From NCBI GenBank assembly GCA_023446155.1, contig JAEXIT010000006.1, positions 1 to 64,000 on the forward strand: a stretch of 64,000 nt of DNA. Direction: 5' to 3'. Under the pieces are notes generated by a model. That model saw nothing but the letters and a program-made list of their open reading frames with translations, was not told the origin of the DNA and ran no database searches. Positions within the stretch are counted from its first letter, which is position 1; every line of letters begins with the position of its first letter. This DNA is from Bacteroidota bacterium. Its GTDB lineage: Bacteria; Bacteroidota; Bacteroidia; Flavobacteriales; Flavobacteriaceae. Position numbers and translations under genes: made by a program. Below are positions 1-5,766 of the stretch, piece after piece.

Positions 1-166
1 GTTCCGGGACGAATCACGACTAGTTAGTCGTAGTCGTAATACAACGTCGACCGGACAATAAACGGGAAAAAATCACATGACATAGCGGATACAACTGCGG
101 TAAGGGAACAGCTGTTTGCTTGCCAGGCCCGGTATGACTATTCACAACCTAAAAAACAACAACAAT

Positions 167-340
167 ATGAAAACACCAAATACGAACAAATTGGGCTTTG
201 CCAAAAAAGACCTGGTAGAACTAAACAGCAGTCAGTTAAACGATGTAAACGGGGGATCTACTCCCTTGTGCTCAGGCTCGGTTATCATTTCGCTTACGCT
301 TATGACAACAAAAGATCTTGAAGATATTATTAATTCCTAA
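167..340 (+). CDS. Lanthipeptide precursor 1 (Cys class)
   Basis: Encodes a 57-residue precursor peptide, the first of a tandem family. The 30-residue leader (KLGFAKKDLVELN...QLNDVNGG) ends in Gly-Gly, the expected cleavage site of the C39 exporter encoded at 8961-11120. The 27-residue core starts STPLC and holds nine Ser/Thr and one Cys, so dehydration by the LanB at 5767-8940 and one thioether ring between Thr2 and Cys5 are possible. The start at 167 is chosen because every sister peptide begins MKT at this point; the frame is open further upstream to 116, but that extension is not shared. Precursor role is inferred from leader homology across the array and from the nearby enzymes. The core is longer and more acidic at its end (KDLEDIINS) than in copies 7-12. 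Confidence 0.88.
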   Translation: MKTPNTNKLGFAKKDLVELNSSQLNDVNGGSTPLCSGSVIISLTLMTTKDLEDIINS

Positions 341-351
341 AACAAGAAATC

Positions 352-516
352 ATGAAAACATCAAACACCAACAAATTGGCCTTTACTAAAAATGCTTTAG
401 TGGAACTAAACGACAGTCAGATGATCGATGTACAGGGAGGAACATCTCCTCTTATGCCTTCGTCCATTATCACCGTAATGACCATTCTTGAAAAAGAAAT
501 GGAAGCGAGTAATTAA
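352..516 (+). CDS. Lanthipeptide-type precursor 2 (Cys-less class)
   Basis: Encodes 54 residues with the shared leader (MKTSNTNKLAFTKNALVELN) ending QMIDVQGG. The core begins TSPLM, has seven Ser/Thr and no Cys at all, so a lanthionine ring cannot form within this peptide. Met stands where the Cys-class cores have Cys (fifth core residue). The leader ending (MIDVQGG instead of LNDVNGG) marks it as the second precursor class. It starts 11 bases after the stop of precursor 1 and is probably cotranscribed. Products could be dehydrated, reduced or otherwise modified linear peptides, or partners of the Cys-class peptides; this is inference. Confidence 0.85.
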   Translation: MKTSNTNKLAFTKNALVELNDSQMIDVQGGTSPLMPSSIITVMTILEKEMEASN

Positions 517-535
517 TCCTTAAAACAGAACAACG

Positions 536-688
536 ATGAAAACGAAAGACCAAAGCAAATTGGCCTTTGCTAAAAAAGATTTAGTCGAATTAAATGACAA
601 TCAATTGTATGATGTACAAGGTGGCACATCCCCCTTCCTTTTCTCGGCGGTAACGTTCACCACTCTTTTTTACGCAGATGCATTGTAA
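536..688 (+). CDS. Lanthipeptide-type precursor 3 (Cys-less class)
   Basis: Encodes 50 residues. The leader (MKTKDQSKLAFAKKDLVELN) ends QLYDVQGG, intermediate between the two leader types but with the Q before GG seen in precursor 2. The 20-residue core begins TSPFL, has six Ser/Thr, no Cys, and several Phe (FLFSAVTFTTLFY). It is the most aromatic core of the array. The start is fixed by alignment of the MKT leader with its neighbours. Assignment as a precursor rests on the leader and position; nothing is known of the product. Confidence 0.83.
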   Translation: MKTKDQSKLAFAKKDLVELNDNQLYDVQGGTSPFLFSAVTFTTLFYADAL

Positions 689-717
689 ACCTATTTCTAA
701 CCTATAACAACAGTATT

Positions 718-882
718 ATGAAAACAACACACAACAACAAATTGGCCTTTGCCAAAAAAGATCTGATCGAATTAAATAACAGTCAGTTAAACGACGTAAA
801 CGGCGGATCTAGTCCGGTATGTACGGGGCCACTTATTTTCACCATTACCATTATCATCAAAGATATGGAAGCCAGTAATTAA
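718..882 (+). CDS. Lanthipeptide precursor 4 (Cys class)
   Basis: Encodes 54 residues. The leader (MKTTHNNKLAFAKKDLIELN) ends QLNDVNGG as in all Cys-containing members. The 24-residue core starts SSPVCTG and holds six Ser/Thr and one Cys, allowing a single Ser2-Cys5 ring. This is the only Cys-class copy with Ser instead of Thr at the ring-forming position, so it would give lanthionine rather than methyllanthionine. The tail KDMEASN is nearly shared with Cys-less precursor 2 (KEMEASN), which suggests recombination between classes or a common ancestor. Confidence 0.87.
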   Translation: MKTTHNNKLAFAKKDLIELNNSQLNDVNGGSSPVCTGPLIFTITIIIKDMEASN

Positions 883-902
883 TTCTTAAAAGCGAAAAAA
901 AC

Positions 903-1067
903 ATGAAAACGCAAAACGCCAACAAATTAGCTTTTACTAAAAACGCCTTAGTAGAACTAAACAACAGTCAGATGATTGATGTAAAAGGTGGAACCTCACC
1001 ATTTATCCTGACAACAACAACAACGGTATTAACATATACCATACTTAATGATCAAATAGAAAATTAA
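903..1067 (+). CDS. Lanthipeptide-type precursor 5 (Cys-less, Thr-rich)
   Basis: Encodes 54 residues with a leader (MKTQNANKLAFTKNALVELN) ending QMIDVKGG. The core begins TSPFI and contains a run of five Thr (residues 7-11 of the core) plus further Thr, nine Ser/Thr in 24 residues, and no Cys. Ile replaces the ring Cys. Such a core is an obvious dehydratase substrate that cannot be cyclised by Cys addition in cis. Processing at Gly-Gly by the C39 exporter is expected from the leader. Confidence 0.85.
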   Translation: MKTQNANKLAFTKNALVELNNSQMIDVKGGTSPFILTTTTTVLTYTILNDQIEN

Positions 1068-1093
1068 TTCACAACCCTTAAAAACCAAATCGT

Positions 1094-1246
1094 ATGAAAA
1101 CGCAAAACGCAAACAAACTGGCTTTCGCCAAAAATGACCTGGTAGAATTGAACAACAGTCAGATGATTGATGTAAAAGGTGGAACCTCACCGTTAATTCT
1201 AACCACTACAGTATTCACGTACACCTTCTTTATGGAGCAGGTATAA
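1094..1246 (+). CDS. Lanthipeptide-type precursor 6 (Cys-less, Thr-rich)
   Basis: Encodes 50 residues. The leader (MKTQNANKLAFAKNDLVELN) ends QMIDVKGG. The 20-residue core begins TSPLI, carries seven Ser/Thr including a TTT run, ends FFMEQV, and lacks Cys. It is closest to precursor 5 (same leader ending, same Thr run shortened). It is the last Cys-less member before the amplified block of Cys-class copies. Confidence 0.85.
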   Translation: MKTQNANKLAFAKNDLVELNNSQMIDVKGGTSPLILTTTVFTYTFFMEQV

Positions 1247-1273
1247 TAATTTTTAACCAACAAATTTAAAACC

Positions 1274-1435
1274 ATGAAAACGCAAAATGCCAACAAATTA
1301 GCCTTCGCAAAAAGTTCTTTAGTAGAACTAAACGACAACCAATTAAACGATGTAAACGGCGGAACGACTCCGGTATGTACGGGAGTGATCATCGGACTAA
1401 CAATCTACATCGCAATTGACAAAGCTTTAGACTAA
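1274..1435 (+). CDS. Lanthipeptide precursor 7 (Cys class, amplified type)
   Basis: Encodes 53 residues: the leader MKTQNANKLAFAKSSLVELN followed by DNQLNDVNGG, then a 23-residue core that begins TTPVCTG and ends IDKALD. Four Thr and one Cys are present in the core. T-P-V-C matches the spacing of the Thr-Pro-Gly-Cys that forms ring B of nisin and subtilin, so one methyllanthionine is plausible. Precursors 7, 8 and 9 encode the same peptide. This is the first unit of a 187/190-bp tandem amplification. Confidence 0.9.
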   Translation: MKTQNANKLAFAKSSLVELNDNQLNDVNGGTTPVCTGVIIGLTIYIAIDKALD

Positions 1436-1460
1436 TCCTTAACCTTAAAACTTTTAAACC

Positions 1461-1622
1461 ATGAAAACGCAAAACGCCAACAAATTAGCCTTCGCAAAAA
1501 GTTCTTTAGTAGAACTAAACGACAACCAATTAAACGATGTAAACGGTGGAACGACTCCGGTATGTACAGGAGTGATCATCGGACTAACAATCTACATCGC
1601 AATTGACAAAGCTTTAGACTAA
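1461..1622 (+). CDS. Lanthipeptide precursor 8 (identical peptide to 7)
   Basis: Encodes the same 53 residues as precursor 7; the genes differ only at a few silent positions (for example ggt for ggc and aca for acg), which points to very recent duplication or gene conversion. It starts exactly 187 bases after precursor 7. The leader ends QLNDVNGG and the core begins TTPVCTG. Repeated identical genes would raise the dose of this peptide relative to the single-copy Cys-less members. Confidence 0.9.
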   Translation: MKTQNANKLAFAKSSLVELNDNQLNDVNGGTTPVCTGVIIGLTIYIAIDKALD

Positions 1623-1647
1623 TCCTTAACCTTAAAACTTTTAAAAC

Positions 1648-1809
1648 ATGAAAACGCAAAACGCCAACAAATTAGCCTTCGCAAAAAGTTCTTTAGTGGA
1701 ACTAAACGACAACCAATTAAACGATGTAAACGGTGGAACAACTCCGGTATGTACGGGAGTGATCATCGGACTAACAATCTACATCGCAATCGATAAAGCT
1801 TTAGACTAA
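1648..1809 (+). CDS. Lanthipeptide precursor 9 (identical peptide to 7)
   Basis: Encodes again the 53-residue peptide of precursors 7 and 8, with silent changes (aca for acg in the core, atc gat for att gac). It starts 187 bases after precursor 8, with the same spacer of the type cttaaccttaaaactttt before it. The Gly-Gly leader and the TTPVCTG core are unchanged. Confidence 0.9.
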   Translation: MKTQNANKLAFAKSSLVELNDNQLNDVNGGTTPVCTGVIIGLTIYIAIDKALD

Positions 1810-1837
1810 TCTTTAACCAACAAAAAAGACAAAAATT

Positions 1838-1999
1838 ATGAAAACGCAAAACGCCAACAAATTAGCTTTCGCAAAAAGTTCTTTAGTAGAACTAAACGAT
1901 AACCAATTAAACGATGTAAACGGTGGAACAACTCCGGTATGTGTAGGAGTGATCATTGGACTAACGATGAGCATCGCAATCGACAAAGCTTTAGACTAA
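1838..1999 (+). CDS. Lanthipeptide precursor 10 (Cys class, VG variant)
   Basis: Encodes 53 residues with the same leader as precursors 7-9 and a core beginning TTPVCVG. It differs from copies 7-9 in Thr6 to Val, and Ile-Tyr to Met-Ser at core positions 14-15. The ring-forming T-P-V-C is kept, while one dehydratable Thr is lost and one Ser is gained. Its spacer (accaacaaaaaagacaaaaatt) differs from that before 8 and 9 and recurs before precursor 12, making a 190-bp step. Confidence 0.9.
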   Translation: MKTQNANKLAFAKSSLVELNDNQLNDVNGGTTPVCVGVIIGLTMSIAIDKALD

Positions 2000-2024
2000 T
2001 CTTTAACCTTAAAACTTTTAAAAC

Positions 2025-2186
2025 ATGAAAACGCAAAACGCCAACAAATTAGCTTTCGCAAAAAGTTCTTTAGTAGAACTAAACGACAACCAATTAAACG
2101 ATGTTAACGGTGGAACGACTCCAGTATGTGTAGGAGTGATCATCGGACTAACGATGAGCATCGCAATCGACAAAGTTTTAGACTAA
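2025..2186 (+). CDS. Lanthipeptide precursor 11 (Cys class, VG variant, AKVLD end)
   Basis: Encodes 53 residues, like precursor 10 but with Val instead of Ala near the C terminus (IDKVLD). The leader ends QLNDVNGG and the core begins TTPVCVG. It is preceded by the cttaaccttaaaactttt spacer type. The single conservative difference suggests drift after duplication, with the core otherwise held constant. Confidence 0.89.
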   Translation: MKTQNANKLAFAKSSLVELNDNQLNDVNGGTTPVCVGVIIGLTMSIAIDKVLD

Positions 2187-2214
2187 TCCTTAACCAACAA
2201 AAAAGACAAAAATT

Positions 2215-2376
2215 ATGAAAACGCAAACTTCCAACAAATTAGCTTTTACTAAAAACGCTTTAGTAGAACTAAACGACAATCAGTTAAACGATGTAAACGG
2301 TGGAACAACTCCGGTATGTGTAGGAGTGATCATCGGACTAACGATGAGCATCGCAATCGACAAAGCTTTAGACTAA
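2215..2376 (+). CDS. Lanthipeptide precursor 12 (Cys class, chimeric leader)
   Basis: Encodes 53 residues. The core is the same as in precursor 10 (TTPVCVG...MSIAIDKALD), but the first half of the leader (MKTQTSNKLAFTKNALVELN) carries the FTKNAL segment otherwise seen in the Cys-less precursors 2 and 5, while the end remains QLNDVNGG. It therefore looks like a recombinant between classes. The exchange stops before the last ten leader residues, so the leader-end/core pairing is preserved. It is the last copy before the terminator at 2464. Confidence 0.89.
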   Translation: MKTQTSNKLAFTKNALVELNDNQLNDVNGGTTPVCVGVIIGLTMSIAIDKALD

Positions 2377-2463
2377 TCTTTAACGAATAAACGTTATGGA
2401 TAACCACAATAGGTGTCAATAAAACTTCAGGAGTTTTAATCGTACATCTTTTTGAGGAGGATT

Positions 2464-2498
2464 AAAAAAGACTATCTGTTTCAGATGGTCTTTTTTAT
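2464..2498 (+). terminator. Rho-independent terminator after precursor array
   Basis: A long hairpin (arms aaaaaagactatctg and cagatggtctttttt around a three-base loop) is followed by a T run, 90 bases after the stop of precursor 12. It would end the precursor transcript. Confidence 0.8.
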
Positions 2499-2674
2499 TT
2501 TAGGGTATTTATGAAACAGTAGTACAATTTGGGAAAACACGTTAAAATTATTTTTTTGATTTTATAACAGGCTTTTTTACCCAATTAGAGGCGCTTTTCT
2601 TCGATCATAATTAGTTATAAATAGTAATCTTTTTTTGATTTTATATAAAATACAGTTTCATTATTTGAAACAGA

Positions 2675-3709
2675 ATGTTAAAAGTTTTTCAGGGTTTATG
2701 TGTTGGTAATCAAAAGGTTATTTTTGTTTTAAATGGGATGGAGATGTTGTTTTTTGTGATACATAAAGTTTGTTTTGTAATAATTCTGGTATTAGGATTT
2801 CAACCTGTTTGGGGAAAAGTAGCCAATAAAGGTTATAATGAAATGGAGGTATTGGCTGTAGATAATGCTTATAATGATGTACCAGATAAAGAATGGCAAA
2901 AAAACACAAGGAATCGTTTTCGATATATGGGCACGATTTTATTCGTGACAGATACCTGTTTTGAGAAAAACACATCGGATTCATTGCTAATTTACACCGA
3001 AGGGATAAGCATTTGTAAAGAACTGAATAAAAAAATACTGAAAATTCATTTCCTGGACTCAGATAAAACAGGGAGTACTACGGAAGAGATCCATTCCGAT
3101 ATTTTGAATGTTATCGAAAGAAATATCCGGATCATAGGAGGGGTCGTGTTATTATTTCTGAGTTTTTTTGGAGTGCTTTTTGTCGGATATCGAAAAAATG
3201 AAAAAATAAATCAGGAAAAACAAACCGTTCTTTTTGATAAAATCAACAATCTTATGATTGATCAATCTGAAGCGGAAAAAGAATTGTCGTTTGTAAAAAG
3301 CAGTACAGCGATAGACAATGAAAATGAGGTTTGTCGGAAATCGAAAATCGATGAGAAACAGGTTAAAGCGATATTAAGTAAGTTGGAAGAACTCCAGGAA
3401 AAGAAATACTATTTACGACAGGATTGCACCTTACACAATTTGGCCAAAAAGCTAAAAACGAATACGGCGTATTTATCGAAGATTATAAATAGTGAACTGG
3501 GCAAAAGTTTCAGCGCTTATATTAATGAACTGCGGATCAACTATGCCATAGTGGAGTTGGAACGCAATTCCAGACTGCGATCCTATTCGATAAGTGCCAT
3601 CGCCGATGAGATTGGATACAAGAGTCCGGATTCTTTTTCGAAATATTTTAAAGAATTTACAGGGGTTTCTCCTTCGGTTTACATCCGAAAAATGGAAAAA
3701 AATAAATAG
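2675..3709 (+). CDS. Membrane-anchored AraC-family transcriptional regulator
   Basis: A 344-residue protein with an N-terminal hydrophobic segment (about residues 24-47, ending FQPVWG, probably a signal sequence), an extracytoplasmic part of about 100 residues, a transmembrane helix at about 152-172, a linker and a C-terminal AraC-type double helix-turn-helix (about 250-340, with DEIGYKSPDSFSKYFKEFTG typical of the second helix-turn-helix). Bacteroidota have many such proteins with a TPR sensor in the periplasm; here the sensor part is too short for several TPRs and looks reduced. It sits between the precursor array and a lone precursor, on the same strand, so control of the RiPP locus is the natural guess but unproven. 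Met22 (2738) is an alternative start that puts the hydrophobic segment closer to the N terminus. Confidence 0.8.
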   Translation: MLKVFQGLCVGNQKVIFVLNGMEMLFFVIHKVCFVIILVLGFQPVWGKVANKGYNEMEVLAVDNAYNDVPDKEWQKNTRNRFRYMGTILFVTDTCFEKNTSDSLLIYTEGISICKELNKKILKIHFLDSDKTGSTTEEIHSDILNVIERNIRIIGGVVLLFLSFFGVLFVGYRKNEKINQEKQTVLFDKINNLMIDQSEAEKELSFVKSSTAIDNENEVCRKSKIDEKQVKAILSKLEELQEKKYYLRQDCTLHNLAKKLKTNTAYLSKIINSELGKSFSAYINELRINYAIVELERNSRLRSYSISAIADEIGYKSPDSFSKYFKEFTGVSPSVYIRKMEKNK

Positions 3710-3754
3710 AAAGAAAGCTATTTCAAGTGGGTGATAGTTAGTGCTTTATTGGTG

Positions 3755-3774
3755 AAAACAGATGCCTGTTTTTT
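3755..3774 (+). terminator. Terminator after the AraC-type regulator
   Basis: The inverted repeat aaaacag-atgc-ctgtttt is followed by more T, 45 bases after the regulator's stop codon. It is short, but placed where a terminator is expected. Confidence 0.55.
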
Positions 3775-4318
3775 ATAAAAATAGGGTGTGTTTGTTTGCG
3801 AAGGCCAAAAAATCGACATTACTTTGCGGTGTTGATGAAGGAGAGATGTGGCGATAAAATCAAGACATTTCGACAACAGCAACGGATGGGTTTTTGTGTA
3901 GCGAAAGTATTTTTAAAATATGAGTAGCTACTTCAAAAACACAAAACAAGTATAGGGTTCTTATACTCTTATAGACATCCCCCGTTAAATGGAATACAAC
4001 TCCTCAATGTTTGTTTAAAAAACAATTCTCTCCATGAATATAGTCAGTTTCAAATTAAAAAACGAAACGCAACTATTCCCTTTAAAAAAACGAACAACTG
4101 TTATTTACCGACTTAAAACGGTTTGTGAAATTTCCCCTGAAGACAAAAAGGCTCTTTGATTTTAACAGCAATCAGAAATACTATTGTTAGAATGGTTAAA
4201 AATGGATTCCGGTTCTTTTTAACTAGAAATAATATAGTGGACGGGCGCGCGTAAAGTCCTCAGGAGTAACCCGAAAATCCTTAAAAAGAGTAGGGGTAAT
4301 TTTAAATAGTATATTAGT
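3775..4318. other. Long spacer with few signals
   Basis: This stretch between the regulator and precursor 13 holds no gene of clear family. A small inverted repeat (agtata-gggttct-tatact, 3949-3967) could be an operator or hairpin, and a 41-codon frame starts at 4034. Nothing resembles a precursor leader, so no degenerate copy was recognised. The promoter of precursor 13 must lie here, but no good TAnnTTTG box was found. Confidence 0.5.
4034..4159 (+). CDS. Possible small protein of 41 residues (uncertain)
   Basis: An open frame starting MNIVSFKLKNETQLF and ending SPEDKKAL, basic in the middle. I do not recognise a family, there is no Gly-Gly leader, signal peptide or membrane segment, and no Cys-rich motif. 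It could be chance. It is reported because it is the only reasonable frame in a 600-base gap within the RiPP locus; conservation in related loci would decide. Confidence 0.2.
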   Translation: MNIVSFKLKNETQLFPLKKRTTVIYRLKTVCEISPEDKKAL

Positions 4319-4501
4319 ATGAAAAAGCAAAAACCAAATAACAGGTTGGCTTTCGAAAAAGCAACTGTTGTAGAGTTAAATGATGCTCAGTTACAGGAAA
4401 TAAAAGGAGGGACATTATGGACATTCTTTCTTGCTGTAGTGGCGCCTATGTTGGGAGTTGCAGGGCAAATTGCAATAGCTTGGACTAGTGGTAAAAGATA
4501 A
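4319..4501 (+). CDS. Lone Gly-Gly leader precursor 13, divergent core
   Basis: Encodes 60 residues. The leader (NNRLAFEKATVVELNDAQLQEIKGG) clearly matches the array leaders (KLAF-K---VELN--QL--V-GG) but is 31 residues and ends EIKGG. The core of 29 residues is different: TLWTFFLAVVAPMLG then VAGQIAIAWTSGKR, strongly hydrophobic, no Cys, two Thr near the start and Thr-Ser near the end, and a basic GKR tail. It looks like a membrane-active peptide rather than a ring peptide. The K before GG follows the rule that Cys-less cores have leaders ending in KGG or QGG. Export by the C39 transporter opposite is likely. Confidence 0.8.
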   Translation: MKKQKPNNRLAFEKATVVELNDAQLQEIKGGTLWTFFLAVVAPMLGVAGQIAIAWTSGKR

Positions 4502-4589
4502 TGTATCATAATTCGGATTAACACATTTTAGTTTTTATTAGGGATAGGACAAGAAGCCATAAGAGGACGCTGAAATGTTGTTAAAAGAA

Positions 4590-4614
4590 AAAGGCTGTCG
4601 GATAAGACAGCCTT
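4590..4614 (-). terminator. Terminator of the lanthipeptide enzyme operon (possibly bidirectional)
   Basis: The hairpin aaggctgtc-ggataa-gacagcctt lies between the ends of precursor 13 and of the - strand operon. On the - strand it is followed by a T-rich run (tttttctttt); on the + strand the run is poorer, so it mainly serves the operon. Confidence 0.7.
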
Positions 4615-4675
4615 TATATATTGTTATTGTTTCTAGTGGTAATCAACCCGCTTGAATACCAAAAACGGTTGTTTT

Positions 4676-5764
4676 TTAGAGATATTTAAAAGAAACTTTC
4701 CCGAATTTGTTTCCTTCCGAATTATACGTTTTTTCTAAAAATGAAGTAAGAGCGGTTTCGTCTGTAAAAACCTGATCGATAACCAGCGTATCGTTTTTAA
4801 AGCCTTCAATACCATTTTTAAGATCGTCGCCGGTACCCAGACAATTGGCAATCAACTGGACATTGCGAAACATCAGGTCGGCGATCAAGGTCGTAAGATT
4901 TATTTTTTCGGCGGCTTTCATTTTTTCGGCCGACTGGTTATAGACGCCGCAGGTAAGATAGCGCGCATTGAAGTTTAAACGACCGCATAGTGACGTTAAA
5001 TACGTATCGGCAAAAGCATCCAGGACTACATCAAAATATAAATGGTCCGGAAATGCCAGCTCTTTAAACGAAAAAATCTCCTTTATAAACGGAAAATGAC
5101 GTTTTACGGCATCAGTATTTTTTCCGGAATAGGACAAGCCATATACCGTGCAGTTTTTGTCCTTTAAAAGGTTTAAAAAGAAAAAAGAAGTATTGGAGGT
5201 TACCGAAGTCACCAAAACGACGTCACCGTCCTTTATAGTGGCTCTTCGGATCATAGCTGCAGCGGTTTGCGCACCAATACTCATGCTCCCGGCCTGTTCT
5301 TCCGGTATTCCGGCCGGAACTTTTATTAGCTTACCGTGATGATAAATCTCAAATTCTCTACTGGCATGATTGGATGGAATTCCCGGCATGGCATTATCTT
5401 CCGGATATGGGAAAAAATTATTGCCGATTACTGTGTCACCAATTTGTAAAGTGGTGACATCCGAACCAACTTCTTCTACAATTCCGCAAAAATCAGATCC
5501 AATAGGATAAAAAGTTTCCTGTTCCATATTGCGAATTTTTTTCCAGGCTTGTTCAATAATGCCCAGGTCGCGGTAATTCAGGGAAAAACTGGTTTTACGA
5601 ACCAAAACATGATTTGCAGTAATGGCGGCGTTGGCATCAAAATCCGGAGGGTTGGCCGTTACAAAACCAAGAGGAATCTGATGTTGGTCTATAGCAAACA
5701 GATGCCTTTTTTGGGCATCTGTTTTTTCATATAATGACGGACTTAATACAGCTAAAGCTCTCAT
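4676..5764 (-). CDS. MDR-family oxidoreductase, candidate lanthipeptide reductase
   Basis: A 362-residue medium-chain dehydrogenase/reductase. The GroES-like part shows SLNYRDLG (about 61-68) and IGSDFCGIVEEVG (88-100) followed by LQIGDTVIG; the cofactor-binding part is about 150-300, but the usual glycine-rich AxGGVG loop is replaced by VTSVTSNTS (185-193). The Cys/His zinc ligands of alcohol dehydrogenases are not apparent, so it is of the zinc-free quinone-oxidoreductase type. It is the last gene of the operon, starting two bases after the LanB stop. LtnJ-type (LanJA) enzymes, which reduce dehydroalanine to D-Ala in lantibiotics, belong to the MDR superfamily, so a role in reducing dehydrated residues is a reasonable inference from context. 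An unrelated enoyl reductase role is the alternative. Confidence 0.75.
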   Translation of the reverse strand: MRALAVLSPSLYEKTDAQKRHLFAIDQHQIPLGFVTANPPDFDANAAITANHVLVRKTSFSLNYRDLGIIEQAWKKIRNMEQETFYPIGSDFCGIVEEVGSDVTTLQIGDTVIGNNFFPYPEDNAMPGIPSNHASREFEIYHHGKLIKVPAGIPEEQAGSMSIGAQTAAAMIRRATIKDGDVVLVTSVTSNTSFFFLNLLKDKNCTVYGLSYSGKNTDAVKRHFPFIKEIFSFKELAFPDHLYFDVVLDAFADTYLTSLCGRLNFNARYLTCGVYNQSAEKMKAAEKINLTTLIADLMFRNVQLIANCLGTGDDLKNGIEGFKNDTLVIDQVFTDETALTSFLEKTYNSEGNKFGKVSFKYL

Positions 5765-5766
5765 AA

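Larger units (their letters stand above)
1250..2400 (+). repeat. 187/190-bp tandem repeat (six precursor units)
   Basis: The starts of precursors 7-12 lie at 1274, 1461, 1648, 1838, 2025 and 2215, giving steps of 187, 187, 190, 187 and 190 bases. Each unit is one complete precursor gene plus a 25-28-base spacer of one of two types. Identity is very high over units 7-9 and 10-12. The repeat is coding, so it is a gene amplification and not a CRISPR or satellite array. Confidence 0.9.

Noticed and set aside
116..166. N-terminal extension of precursor 1 (MLARPGMTIHN...)
   Set aside because: None of the eleven sister peptides has it; the shared leader begins MKT at 167.
1159..1392. Antisense 77-codon frame across precursors 6-7
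   Set aside because: It is opposite two well-supported precursor genes and has no features of its own.
1..2400. Regular repeats resembling a CRISPR array
   Set aside because: The repeats are 187-190 bases long, fully coding and consist of complete precursor genes; no short direct repeats with unique spacers.
4676..5764. Zinc-dependent alcohol dehydrogenase
   Set aside because: The MDR fold is clear, but the catalytic and structural zinc Cys/His ligands are not visible, so the zinc-free reductase type is preferred.
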